From assembly GCF_014648815.1 (NCBI RefSeq), contig NZ_BMRV01000002.1:310001-374000 (forward strand): a stretch of DNA of 64,000 bases, given 5' to 3'. Made by a program: the position numbers and the translations under genes. Positions 7,922 to 15,731 of this stretch are shown one piece after another. Under the pieces are notes generated by a model. The model saw only the letters and a program-made list of their open reading frames with translations, searched no databases and was not told where the DNA came from. The DNA comes from Streptomyces flaveolus. Its GTDB lineage: Bacteria; Actinomycetota; Actinomycetes; Streptomycetales; Streptomycetaceae. How positions within the stretch are numbered: the first letter of the stretch is position 1; each line of letters begins with the position of its first letter.

Positions 7922-10162
7922 TCAGGAGGACGGGCTCGCCGACCGCGGCGCGCCCTCGGCGCCCTTCTTCAGGAAGCCCATGTCCTCGTAGACCGGGGTG
8001 GCGAAGCCGAAGGCTCCCGCGTTGACGAGGTTGTCGCGGGCGGCGGTCAGCTGGGGGCGCTGATAGAGGGGAATGGAGCCCGCCGCCGCCCAGATCCGCG
8101 AGTCGGCCTTGCGCAGCAGGTCGCGGGCCTCCTTCTCGTCCAGCGTCGCCAGGGCCTGGTCGAAGAGCTGGTCGACCTGGTCGGTGCCGACCCGGGTGTA
8201 GTTCTGCGCGACGTTCAGGGAGCCGTCGGCGGCCGGGACGGGCTTGGCGTAGATGGGGCGGGCGTCGGTGGCGGGGAAGGCGGTGGTCGGCCAGGAGTAG
8301 AGCGCCAGGTCGTACTCGCCGGAGGCGATGTGGTCCTTGAAGTAGCTCTCGTCGGAGACCTTGGTGATGTCGGTGCCGATGCCGACCTTCTTCAGCATGC
8401 CGGAGATGCGGTCGGCCACGGTGCGCAGCGCCCCGGAGCCGGGGCCGGAGGGGAGCACGAAGCGCAGGGTGAGGGCCTCGCCGTCCTTGGCCAGCGGCTT
8501 CACCGCCGAGCCCACCGGGGCGGCGGTGCCCTTGGGGGCGTAGGCGCCGGGGGCACCGCCCTGGGCCGTGTTCTTCCCGCTCCGGTGCTTCTCGCCGCTC
8601 TCCTGGTCGGTGTCGTCGTTCTTGTTGTCCTCGCCGACGATGTAGGTGCCGTCGTCGCCGCCCTCGGACTTCTCCGTCTCCTGGTCGTCCTTGTCGTCCT
8701 TGGTCTTCTCGCCCTCGGAGCCGGCTGCCTCCTCCCCCTTCTCCCGCTTGTCCACGGGACCGCCGGACACCCACCCGGCGTCCGCGAGGAGGGCGCGGGC
8801 CTCCTTGGCGTCCTGGCCGCCGAGCGCTCCGCTGTTGTCGGCGTACACGGGCTGGCCGGCCAGGGCGAGGTGGCTGCCCACGGGCTCCGCGGGCAGGCCC
8901 AGCGGCCCCAGCACCGCCTCGGCCAGCGCCTCCCGGTCCAGGGCGCGGGCGACGGCGCGGCGCACGCGCTCGTCGGCGAGGGGGCCGTCGGCGCCGTTGA
9001 GGGCGAGCTGGGTGTAGGCGGGCTCCAGCGACTTGCGGAGCTCGAATCCGCGCAGGGCCTGCTGCCGGCGCCGGTGCTTCTCGACGGCCTCGCGGCGCTT
9101 CTCACGGGCGAGGGTCTCGTCGTCGGCGGCGTCCTCGTCGGAGCCGTTGGCGACGGCCCAGGAGCGCAGGTCGTCGGCGGCGGACCGCTTGCCGTCCGGG
9201 CCGGGCAGCGGCGCACCGCCCGCTCCCGGGGCCGGGCTGCCGCTCGCGCCCATGACCGGAGCGCCGGTACCCGCGTCCCGGGGCCCGGCGGCGAGCGCGA
9301 CCTGCTCGGCGGTGTCCGGGTCGATCTCGGCCAGGTCGACCTCGCCGCCGGCCAGCGCGGAGACCCGCTTGTCGCGCGGCACGGCGCGCAGCACGATCTC
9401 GGAGAGCTTGGGCTGGTCCCCCCACCAGCGGGGGTTGCGGGTGAGGACGACCTCGTCGTCCTTGGTGTCGACCTTCTTCAGGGCGAAGGGCCCCGCGGTG
9501 ACCTTGACCTTGCGCCGGGCTCCGTCGTTGAAGGCGTCCGGGGTGCCCATGACGTCCTTCGGGTACAGCGGTGTGAACAGCGACTTCCAGTCGGCGTAGG
9601 GCCGGCTGAAGGTGACCTTGACCTCCAGGTCGTTGTCGCCGCGCTCGATCTTCTGGATGCGGTCGTAGCCGGCGTTGCGGGCGGTCCAGTAGGCGCTGTC
9701 CCGGCCGGACAGGGCGCGCCACTGGGCGGCGAAGTCGGCGGCACCGATCTCCCGGCCGTCGCTCCAGACGGCCTGCTGGTTGAGCTTGTACAGGACGACC
9801 TGCTTGGGCTCGGTGTCGACGACCTTCGCGGATTCCAGGTAGTCGGGGTTGCGCACCGGGCGCCCGGTCGCGTCCGTCCGGTACATCGAGGGCAGCACGG
9901 CCTGCGCGACGCGGGTCGTGGTGGCGTCGGCGTCCGACTGGAAGGTGTTCAGGGTGTCCGGCACGGAGTCCACGGCCCAGTGCAGGGTGCCGCCGTCGGC
10001 GATCCGGGCGCGGGCCGCGGGGGCGATGTCCTGCCCGGCGAGCGGCTTCCCGGACGGGTCCTCGGAGCTGCAGCCGGCCAGCGCGGGGAGCGCGAGCACA
10101 CCCGAGGTGAGGAAGGCGACCGAGCGCATGACCGCGCGGGGTCCGACGCCGACGTGGGACAT
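7922..10162 (-). CDS. Large family-5 solute-binding lipoprotein with acidic insert
   Basis: Predicted extracellular lipoprotein of the peptide/nickel-binding SBP family, 746 aa, longer than the usual 500-600. The signal peptide ends in lipobox LAGC (Cys31). Family-5 sequence follows (TLHWAVDSVPDTLNTFQSDAD; VTAGPFALKKVD), interrupted by a Gly/Pro-rich segment and by a Glu/Lys/Asp-rich low-complexity insert of about 80 residues in the second half. The ATG at 10162 has GGAGG eight bases upstream; the longer reading to 10438 lacks support. No permease genes adjoin it, so it may serve the nearby bldK-like transporter or be an orphan receptor. Confidence 0.85.
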   Translation of the reverse strand: MSHVGVGPRAVMRSVAFLTSGVLALPALAGCSSEDPSGKPLAGQDIAPAARARIADGGTLHWAVDSVPDTLNTFQSDADATTTRVAQAVLPSMYRTDATGRPVRNPDYLESAKVVDTEPKQVVLYKLNQQAVWSDGREIGAADFAAQWRALSGRDSAYWTARNAGYDRIQKIERGDNDLEVKVTFSRPYADWKSLFTPLYPKDVMGTPDAFNDGARRKVKVTAGPFALKKVDTKDDEVVLTRNPRWWGDQPKLSEIVLRAVPRDKRVSALAGGEVDLAEIDPDTAEQVALAAGPRDAGTGAPVMGASGSPAPGAGGAPLPGPDGKRSAADDLRSWAVANGSDEDAADDETLAREKRREAVEKHRRRQQALRGFELRKSLEPAYTQLALNGADGPLADERVRRAVARALDREALAEAVLGPLGLPAEPVGSHLALAGQPVYADNSGALGGQDAKEARALLADAGWVSGGPVDKREKGEEAAGSEGEKTKDDKDDQETEKSEGGDDGTYIVGEDNKNDDTDQESGEKHRSGKNTAQGGAPGAYAPKGTAAPVGSAVKPLAKDGEALTLRFVLPSGPGSGALRTVADRISGMLKKVGIGTDITKVSDESYFKDHIASGEYDLALYSWPTTAFPATDARPIYAKPVPAADGSLNVAQNYTRVGTDQVDQLFDQALATLDEKEARDLLRKADSRIWAAAGSIPLYQRPQLTAARDNLVNAGAFGFATPVYEDMGFLKKGAEGAPRSASPSS

Positions 10163-10483
10163 CTCTGCTACCTCCGGTAGGCCGCGGGAGTGGTGATCAC
10201 GTCCGTGGTGATCGCTTTTGCGGTATATGGAGTTGATCATTTGTATTGGTGCGCTATGCGGCCACTGAAGAGGAAACGGTTCGGCGACACGGGGAGACAC
10301 GGCGGTGACGGTGCGCAAGCCCACCCGTGCGGCGCAACGCACCGCATCGCGCACCTGTACGCCCCGGCCAATCGGTGCACGTCCCTTCCCAGCGGCAGGT
10401 GTGACGCGCGACACTCGCAGGCGCATGAACGTCGCCATCCAGGGCCGGCCGCGTGCCGGGTCCTACGGAAGTGAGGTCACGTC
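10163..10483. promoter_or_regulatory. Divergent promoter region, lipoprotein (-) and small protein (+)
   Basis: A 321-bp intergenic segment without a convincing gene. Positions 10190-10260 are unusually AT-rich for this genome and hold a direct repeat of GTGGTGATC; this stretch probably contains the minus-strand lipoprotein promoter. The plus-strand gene starts at 10484 with a GGAAGTGAGG-type ribosome site. Confidence 0.4.
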
Positions 10484-10774
10484 ATGTCCGTGCACGACGA
10501 CCTGTCATCCCTCCAGCGCTGCCTCGACGACCTGTCCCGGTCGGTGAGCCGTCTGGCACAGCAGCTCGGCGGCGACGGCCTGGAGATGCGCCGGGTCCGC
10601 ACCGACGCCGACCATCTGCGGGAGAGCGTCGCGCTGCTGCGGGCGGCGGCGGTCTCCCCCGACGCGGCCAAGCGGCCCGACCTCGTCCCGATCCCCGACA
10701 CGCCGTACGACGGCTCCCTGTGGACGGACTCGGACGACGAGGGCCTCGGCGCCCGCGATCGCCGCGCCCCCTGA
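10484..10774 (+). CDS. Small conserved actinobacterial protein
   Basis: A 96-residue soluble protein of unknown function. The N-terminal half (LSSLQRCLDDLSRSVSRLAQ, then EMRRVRTDADHLRESVALL) has the heptad spacing of an amphipathic helical hairpin or short coiled coil; the C-terminus is acidic and Pro-rich (VPIPDTPYDGSLW). It lies 20 bp upstream of the succinate dehydrogenase-like genes on the same strand and may be co-transcribed. No catalytic motif is visible. Confidence 0.7.
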   Translation: MSVHDDLSSLQRCLDDLSRSVSRLAQQLGGDGLEMRRVRTDADHLRESVALLRAAAVSPDAAKRPDLVPIPDTPYDGSLWTDSDDEGLGARDRRAP

Positions 10775-10794
10775 CACCGACCCGGAGCCGACCC

Positions 10795-11628
10795 GTGGCC
10801 ACTGGAACGGAACCATCCGACACGGAACCCCGTCCCCGCGGCGGTGTGCACGCCCCGACGCGCGCCGCCATCCGCGCCCCGCACCTGCGCACCGACCGCT
10901 GGTGGCTGGCACCGGCCGCCACCGCCGCCGGGCTGCTGGCCTTCGTCGTCTACTCGACCTGGCGGGCCTTCGCGAACGCCGACTACTACGCGGCCCCGTA
11001 CGTCTCGCCCTTCTACTCCCCGTGTCTGGCGGAGAACTGCGAGCCGATGCGCGCCGGCCCGAACTGGGAGCTCTTCGGCCCCTGGTGGGGCGTCTCCCCC
11101 GCGATCATCATCCTGATCTTCCCGCTCGGCTTCCGCCTGACCTGCTACTACTACCGCAAGGCCTACTACCGGGGCTTCTGGGCGTCCCCGCCGGCCTGCG
11201 CGGTGGCCGAGCCGCACCAGAAGTACACCGGCGAGACCCGCTTCCCGCTGATCCTGCAGAACGTCCACCGGTACTTCTTCTATGCGGCGCTGCTGGTCGC
11301 CGGCATCCTCACCTACGACACCGTGCTCGCCTTCCGCGACGAGCACTACGCCTGGGGACACATGGGTCTGGGCAGCCTGGTGTTCCTGGCGAACATCGTG
11401 CTGATCTGGGCGTACACCCTCTCCTGCCACTCCTGCCGGCACATCGTCGGCGGCAAGCTCAGGCACTTCTCCCGGCACCCCGTGCGCTACCGGATGTGGC
11501 GGCTGGTCGGGAAGCTCAACGCCCGGCACATGGCCCTCGCCTGGGCGTCGCTGGTGAGCGTGGCGCTCGCCGACTTCTACGTGTACCTCGTCGCGTCCGG
11601 TGTCTTCGACGATCCGCGCTTCTTCTGA
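10795..11628 (+). CDS. Membrane subunit of succinate dehydrogenase/fumarate reductase-like complex
   Basis: Integral membrane protein, 277 aa, with about five predicted helices (starting LAPAATAAGLLAFVVYS) and conserved-looking histidines and cysteines (NVHRYFFYAALL; LSCHSCRHIVGGK) that could ligate haem. The flavoprotein and iron-sulfur genes follow 16 bp downstream, so it is most likely their quinone-side anchor. The GTG start at 10795 has GGAG upstream; longer in-frame readings lack conservation. It is larger than a classical SdhC or SdhD, and a single anchor gene replaces the usual pair. Assignment rests on context and topology. Confidence 0.8.
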   Translation: MATGTEPSDTEPRPRGGVHAPTRAAIRAPHLRTDRWWLAPAATAAGLLAFVVYSTWRAFANADYYAAPYVSPFYSPCLAENCEPMRAGPNWELFGPWWGVSPAIIILIFPLGFRLTCYYYRKAYYRGFWASPPACAVAEPHQKYTGETRFPLILQNVHRYFFYAALLVAGILTYDTVLAFRDEHYAWGHMGLGSLVFLANIVLIWAYTLSCHSCRHIVGGKLRHFSRHPVRYRMWRLVGKLNARHMALAWASLVSVALADFYVYLVASGVFDDPRFF

Positions 11629-11644
11629 TGAGTGAGGGCTACTG

Positions 11645-13582
11645 ATGTCCGTGGTCGACCGGCAGGAGTGGGACGTCGTCGTGGTGGGCGCGGGCGGCGC
11701 CGGACTGCGCGCCGCGATCGAGGCCCGCGAGCGGGGCGCCCGTACGGCCGTCGTCTGCAAGTCGCTGTTCGGCAAAGCGCACACCGTGATGGCCGAGGGC
11801 GGCATCGCCGCGGCCATGGGCAACGTCAACTCCGGCGACAACTGGCAGGTCCACTTCCGCGACACCATGCGCGGCGGCAAGTTCCTCAACCAGTGGCGGA
11901 TGGCCGAGCTGCACGCCCAGGAGGCCCCGCAGCGGGTGTGGGAGCTGGAGACCTGGGGCGCGCTGTTCGACCGGACCGGGGACGGCCGGATCTCGCAGCG
12001 CAACTTCGGCGGCCACGAGTACCCGCGCCTCGCGCACGTCGGCGACCGCACCGGCCTGGAACTGATCCGCACGCTCCAGCAGAAGATCGTCTCCCTCCAG
12101 CAGGAGGACGCCCGGGAGACCGGGGACTACGAGTCCCGCCTCAAGGTCTTCCAGGAGTGCACGGTGACGCGGGTGCTGAAGGAGGCCAACCGGGTCTCCG
12201 GGGTCTTCGGCTACGAGCGCGAGTCGGGGCGCTTCTTCGTCCTGGAGGCGTCCTCGGTGGTGATCGCCACGGGCGGCATCGGCAAGTCCTTCAAGGTGAC
12301 GTCGAACTCGTGGGAGTACACCGGCGACGGCCACGCCCTGGCGCTGCTGGCCGGTGCGCCGCTGCTGAACATGGAGTTCGTGCAGTTCCACCCGACGGGC
12401 ATGGTCTGGCCGCCGTCGGTCAAGGGCATCCTCGTCACCGAGTCGGTGCGCGGCGACGGCGGGGTGCTCCGGAACTCCGACGGCGAGCGGTTCATGTTCG
12501 ACTACGTCCCCGACGTGTTCAAGGAGAAGTACGCCGAGTCGGAGGAGGAGGCCGACCGCTGGTACGACGACCCGGACCACAACCGGCGTCCGCCCGAACT
12601 CCTCCCCCGCGACGAGGTGGCGCGCGCGATCAACGCCGAGGTGAAGGAGGGCCGGGGCTCACCGCACGGCGGGGTCTTCCTCGACGTGTCCACCCGGATG
12701 CCGGCCGAGGTGATCAAGCGCCGGCTGCCCTCGATGTACCACCAGTTCAAGGAGCTGGCCGACGTCGACATCACGGCCGAGCCGATGGAGGTCGGGCCCA
12801 CCTGCCACTACGTGATGGGCGGTGTCGCCGTCGACTCCGACACGGCCGCCGCGCGCGGGGTGCCGGGGCTGTACGCGGCCGGTGAGGTGGCCGGCGGCAT
12901 GCACGGCTCCAACCGGCTCGGCGGCAACTCGCTGTCCGACCTGCTGGTGTTCGGGCGCCGGGCGGGCCGGCACGCGGCCGAGTACGCGGCGGCCCGGGAG
13001 GCCGGTGACCGGCCCCGGGTGGACGACGACCAGGTCGCCGCCGCCGCCGCGGAGGCGCTGCGGCCGTTCTCCGCCGAGACGGAGCGGCCCGACGAGGGGC
13101 CGCCGGAGAACCCGTACACCCTCCACCAGGAACTCCAGCAGGCGATGAACGACCTGGTCGGCATCATCCGCCGCGAGCCGGAGATGAAGCAGGCCCTGGA
13201 GAAGCTCGCGGAGCTGCGGCTGCGGGCCCGCCGGGCCGGAGTGGAGGGGCACCGGCAGTTCAACCCGGGCTGGCACCTCGCCCTGGACCTGCGCAACATG
13301 CTGCTGGTCAGCGAGTGCGTGGCGCGGGCCGCGCTGGAACGCACCGAGTCGCGCGGCGGGCACACCCGCGAGGACCATTCGTCGATGGAACCCCGGTGGC
13401 GTCCGGTCAACCTGCTGTGCACCCTGGCCGACCCGACCGGCGGCCTGGCGGCGACGGACCCGGAGCGCGGCCAGATCAGCCTGGAGCGGCAGACCACCGA
13501 GCCCATCCGCCCCGACCTGCTCGCCCTCTTCGAGAAGGACGAGCTGGTCAAGTACCTCGCCGAGGAGGAGTTGTCCGAATGA
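11645..13582 (+). CDS. sdhA: Succinate dehydrogenase/fumarate reductase flavoprotein subunit
   Basis: Catalytic subunit that interconverts succinate and fumarate using covalent FAD; 645 aa. It has the Rossmann motif VVGAGGAGLRAA (about 14-24), the FAD-linking histidine in KAHTVMAEGGI (His46), the active-site segments FVQFHPTGM and GPTCHYVMGGV, and the capping region GSNRLGGNSLSDLLVFGRRAG. The stop overlaps the iron-sulfur gene start by ATGA. An RBS-like GTGAGGGC precedes the ATG. Direction of catalysis cannot be told from sequence; frdA is the alternative name. Confidence 0.95.
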   Translation: MSVVDRQEWDVVVVGAGGAGLRAAIEARERGARTAVVCKSLFGKAHTVMAEGGIAAAMGNVNSGDNWQVHFRDTMRGGKFLNQWRMAELHAQEAPQRVWELETWGALFDRTGDGRISQRNFGGHEYPRLAHVGDRTGLELIRTLQQKIVSLQQEDARETGDYESRLKVFQECTVTRVLKEANRVSGVFGYERESGRFFVLEASSVVIATGGIGKSFKVTSNSWEYTGDGHALALLAGAPLLNMEFVQFHPTGMVWPPSVKGILVTESVRGDGGVLRNSDGERFMFDYVPDVFKEKYAESEEEADRWYDDPDHNRRPPELLPRDEVARAINAEVKEGRGSPHGGVFLDVSTRMPAEVIKRRLPSMYHQFKELADVDITAEPMEVGPTCHYVMGGVAVDSDTAAARGVPGLYAAGEVAGGMHGSNRLGGNSLSDLLVFGRRAGRHAAEYAAAREAGDRPRVDDDQVAAAAAEALRPFSAETERPDEGPPENPYTLHQELQQAMNDLVGIIRREPEMKQALEKLAELRLRARRAGVEGHRQFNPGWHLALDLRNMLLVSECVARAALERTESRGGHTREDHSSMEPRWRPVNLLCTLADPTGGLAATDPERGQISLERQTTEPIRPDLLALFEKDELVKYLAEEELSE

Positions 13583-14346
13583 GCGGCTACGAGGCCGGCT
13601 TCAGGGTGTGGCGGGGCGACGTGGAGGGCGGTGGGCTGGAGGACTTCCGCGTCGAGGTGAACGAGGGCGAGGTGGTCCTGGACATCATCCACCGCATCCA
13701 GGCGACCCAGGCCCCCGATCTCGCCGTGCGCTGGAACTGCAAGGCCGGCAAGTGCGGTTCGTGCTCGGCGGAGATCAACGGGCGTCCCCGGCTGATGTGC
13801 ATGACCCGCATGTCGGTCTTCGGCCGCGAGGAGACGGTCACCGTCACCCCGCTGCGGGCCTTCCCGGTCGTCCGGGACCTGGTGACGGACGTCGGCTTCA
13901 ACTACACCAAGGGCCGGGAGGTCCCGGCGTTCGTCCCGCCCGCCGACCTCGGGCCGGGTGAGTACCGGATGATGCAGGAGGACGTGGACCGCTCGCAGGA
14001 GTTCCGCAAGTGCATCGAGTGCTTCCTGTGCCAGGACACCTGCCATGTCGTCCGCGACCACGAGGAGAACAAGCCGGCCTTCGCCGGTCCGCGTTTCCTC
14101 ATGCGGGTCGCCGAGCTGGACATGCACCCGCTGGACGCGGCAGCGGAGACCGGCCTGGACCGCAAACGCACGGCCCAGGACGAACACGGCCTCGGCTACT
14201 GCAACATCACCAAGTGCTGCACGGAGGTCTGCCCCGAGGGCATCAGGATCACCGACAACGCGCTGATCCCGCTGAAGGAGCGGGCCGTGGACCGCAAGTA
14301 CGACCCGCTGGTGTGGCTGGGCTCCAAGATCAGGCGCCGCTCCTAG
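13579..14346 (+). CDS. sdhB: Succinate dehydrogenase/fumarate reductase iron-sulfur subunit
   Basis: Electron-transfer subunit, 255 aa. The N-terminal ferredoxin domain carries a [2Fe-2S] cluster set (CKAGKCGSCSAEI ... LMC). The C-terminal domain has CIECFLCQDTCH and CNITKCCTEVCPEGI, which bind the [4Fe-4S] and [3Fe-4S] centres. The start overlaps the flavoprotein stop by four bases, so synthesis is coupled. It ends the operon, facing the next gene tail-to-tail across only 15 bp. Confidence 0.95.
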   Translation: MSGYEAGFRVWRGDVEGGGLEDFRVEVNEGEVVLDIIHRIQATQAPDLAVRWNCKAGKCGSCSAEINGRPRLMCMTRMSVFGREETVTVTPLRAFPVVRDLVTDVGFNYTKGREVPAFVPPADLGPGEYRMMQEDVDRSQEFRKCIECFLCQDTCHVVRDHEENKPAFAGPRFLMRVAELDMHPLDAAAETGLDRKRTAQDEHGLGYCNITKCCTEVCPEGIRITDNALIPLKERAVDRKYDPLVWLGSKIRRRS

Positions 14347-14361
14347 CGCCTCGCGGCCCGC

Positions 14362-15477
14362 TCAGCGCACCCAGCCCTCGCGGTACGCCGTCCAGTCCTC
14401 CTCCGTCGCCGCGAAGTCGATGTACGCGGCGACACCGAAGCGGGCCCGGTCGGCGTCCGTGCGGGACAGGCCCAGGCGGACGCCGCGGACGGCGGCGGCG
14501 ACGGTCTCGGCGTGATTCCAGTGGCCGAAGCGGTTCTCGTGGTAGAAGGGCAGGCCCATCAGCAGGTGGGTGGTGGGCGGCGTGACCTCCAGGGCGAGGG
14601 AGGTCTGCTGGGCGACGTAACCGCCGTACAGGCTCTCCAGGGGCTGCATGGTGTCGTACGACATGACGGCGATCTGGTCGACCCGGCGGGCGACCTGGCC
14701 GAAGAACTCCTGCGACCACCACTTGGGGTGCCCGGCGACCGTGCCCCAGAAGGAGTGGAAGGCGGGGAGCGGGTCGATCTGGTGGGCGGCCACCGAGAGC
14801 TGCGCGCCCTCGGCGCGGGTCACGGCGCGCACGTCGTCCAGGAGGGACAGGTAGTTCCGGTCGCCGGAGTGCAGCGGCTCCAGGTCGAGGTGGACACCGT
14901 CGTAGCCGGCGTGCAGGACCTGGCGGGCCGAGCGGACGACCGCGGCCCGGGTGGCCGCCCTCTCCAGGCGCATGCCGTGGGGGCTCTCGGTGGCGAGGAC
15001 GTCGCCGAGGAAGGCCTGGACGCGGACGCCGGGCATCTCCCGGTGCACGGCGTCGGTGAGCCAGCGCGCCTTCGGGTACAGCGACTTCGGCAGGGTGCCG
15101 TCGTGCTCCATCGGGCCGGTGTGGACGTACAGGTCGCGGATGCCGGTCGTCTTCAGGCGGCGGGCGAGCGCGGTGACGTCCGCGTCGTCCTTGCGGCCGT
15201 CGACCCAGGCGTGGCCGAGCCAGATCGCGTCGCGGTTCCTGGTGTAGGTGCCGTCGGCGGGGTCGCCCATGTAGTTGACGCGCAGGGCGGCCTCGGCGGT
15301 GAGCAGGGGGACGAGCAGGACGAGGAGAACGACGAGGGCGGTGCGGCGGATGCGACGGAGCCGTCGTTTCCCCGCGGGTGGCTTCTGTGGGGTCCGATCG
15401 CCGTCGGCGGCAGCCGGTTCGGTGCGTGCCGGATCGGTCGTTGCCGGTTCGGTGGCTGTCGGCTCCGTGTCCTCCAC
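14362..15477 (-). CDS. Membrane-anchored GH18-like TIM-barrel protein
   Basis: A 371-residue protein: Pro/Glu/Thr-rich cytoplasmic N-tail (about 45 residues), a single hydrophobic anchor (TALVVLLVLLVPLLTAEAAL), and an extracytoplasmic domain resembling glycoside hydrolase family 18. The segment GYDGVHLDLEPL matches the GH18 strand that carries the catalytic DxxDxDxE, and VDQIAVMSYDTM resembles its YD strand. The lead acid residue pattern is only partly kept, so activity is uncertain. It is convergent with sdhB. Confidence 0.72.
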   Translation of the reverse strand: MEDTEPTATEPATTDPARTEPAAADGDRTPQKPPAGKRRLRRIRRTALVVLLVLLVPLLTAEAALRVNYMGDPADGTYTRNRDAIWLGHAWVDGRKDDADVTALARRLKTTGIRDLYVHTGPMEHDGTLPKSLYPKARWLTDAVHREMPGVRVQAFLGDVLATESPHGMRLERAATRAAVVRSARQVLHAGYDGVHLDLEPLHSGDRNYLSLLDDVRAVTRAEGAQLSVAAHQIDPLPAFHSFWGTVAGHPKWWSQEFFGQVARRVDQIAVMSYDTMQPLESLYGGYVAQQTSLALEVTPPTTHLLMGLPFYHENRFGHWNHAETVAAAVRGVRLGLSRTDADRARFGVAAYIDFAATEEDWTAYREGWVR

Positions 15478-15599
15478 GGTGTCCCCTCCCTGTGGCCGTC
15501 CCCGGTCGCGGTGGCCGGTTCCGGCGCATACGCTCCGAGCGTGTTGCCACCGGGGACGACTCGAACCGGTGTTCCGGTTGCGGTCAGGGGTGCGTCGCG

Positions 15600-15731
15600 A
15601 TGATCTCCGCCGACCTGGTGCCGCCCCTGGTCACGGCCGGGGCGGTGCTGCTGCTGGCCGGGTACGCCCGGATGCGCCGCACCCGGCGCGCCCGGTCCCG
15701 GACGACACCGGGGCGCGTCAGAAGAGGCTGA
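15600..15731 (+). CDS. Possible 43-residue membrane protein
   Basis: A short ORF (MISADLVPPLVTAGAVLLLAGYARM...) with one hydrophobic segment followed by an Arg-rich tail, preceded by CAGGGG. Its end overlaps the tail of the convergent SpoIIE-type gene by 14 bp. It lies in the 240-bp gap between two minus-strand genes. Topology and ribosome site make it plausible, but it is too short to judge by composition. Confidence 0.33.
   Translation: MISADLVPPLVTAGAVLLLAGYARMRRTRRARSRTTPGRVRRG

Noticed and set aside
5696..10180. A 1494-residue open frame on the plus strand opposite typA and the large lipoprotein gene
   Set aside because: Its composition (Arg/Gly/Val/Leu/Asp rich, no motifs) is the usual antisense shadow of GC-rich codons; the minus-strand genes have clear domains and ribosome sites.
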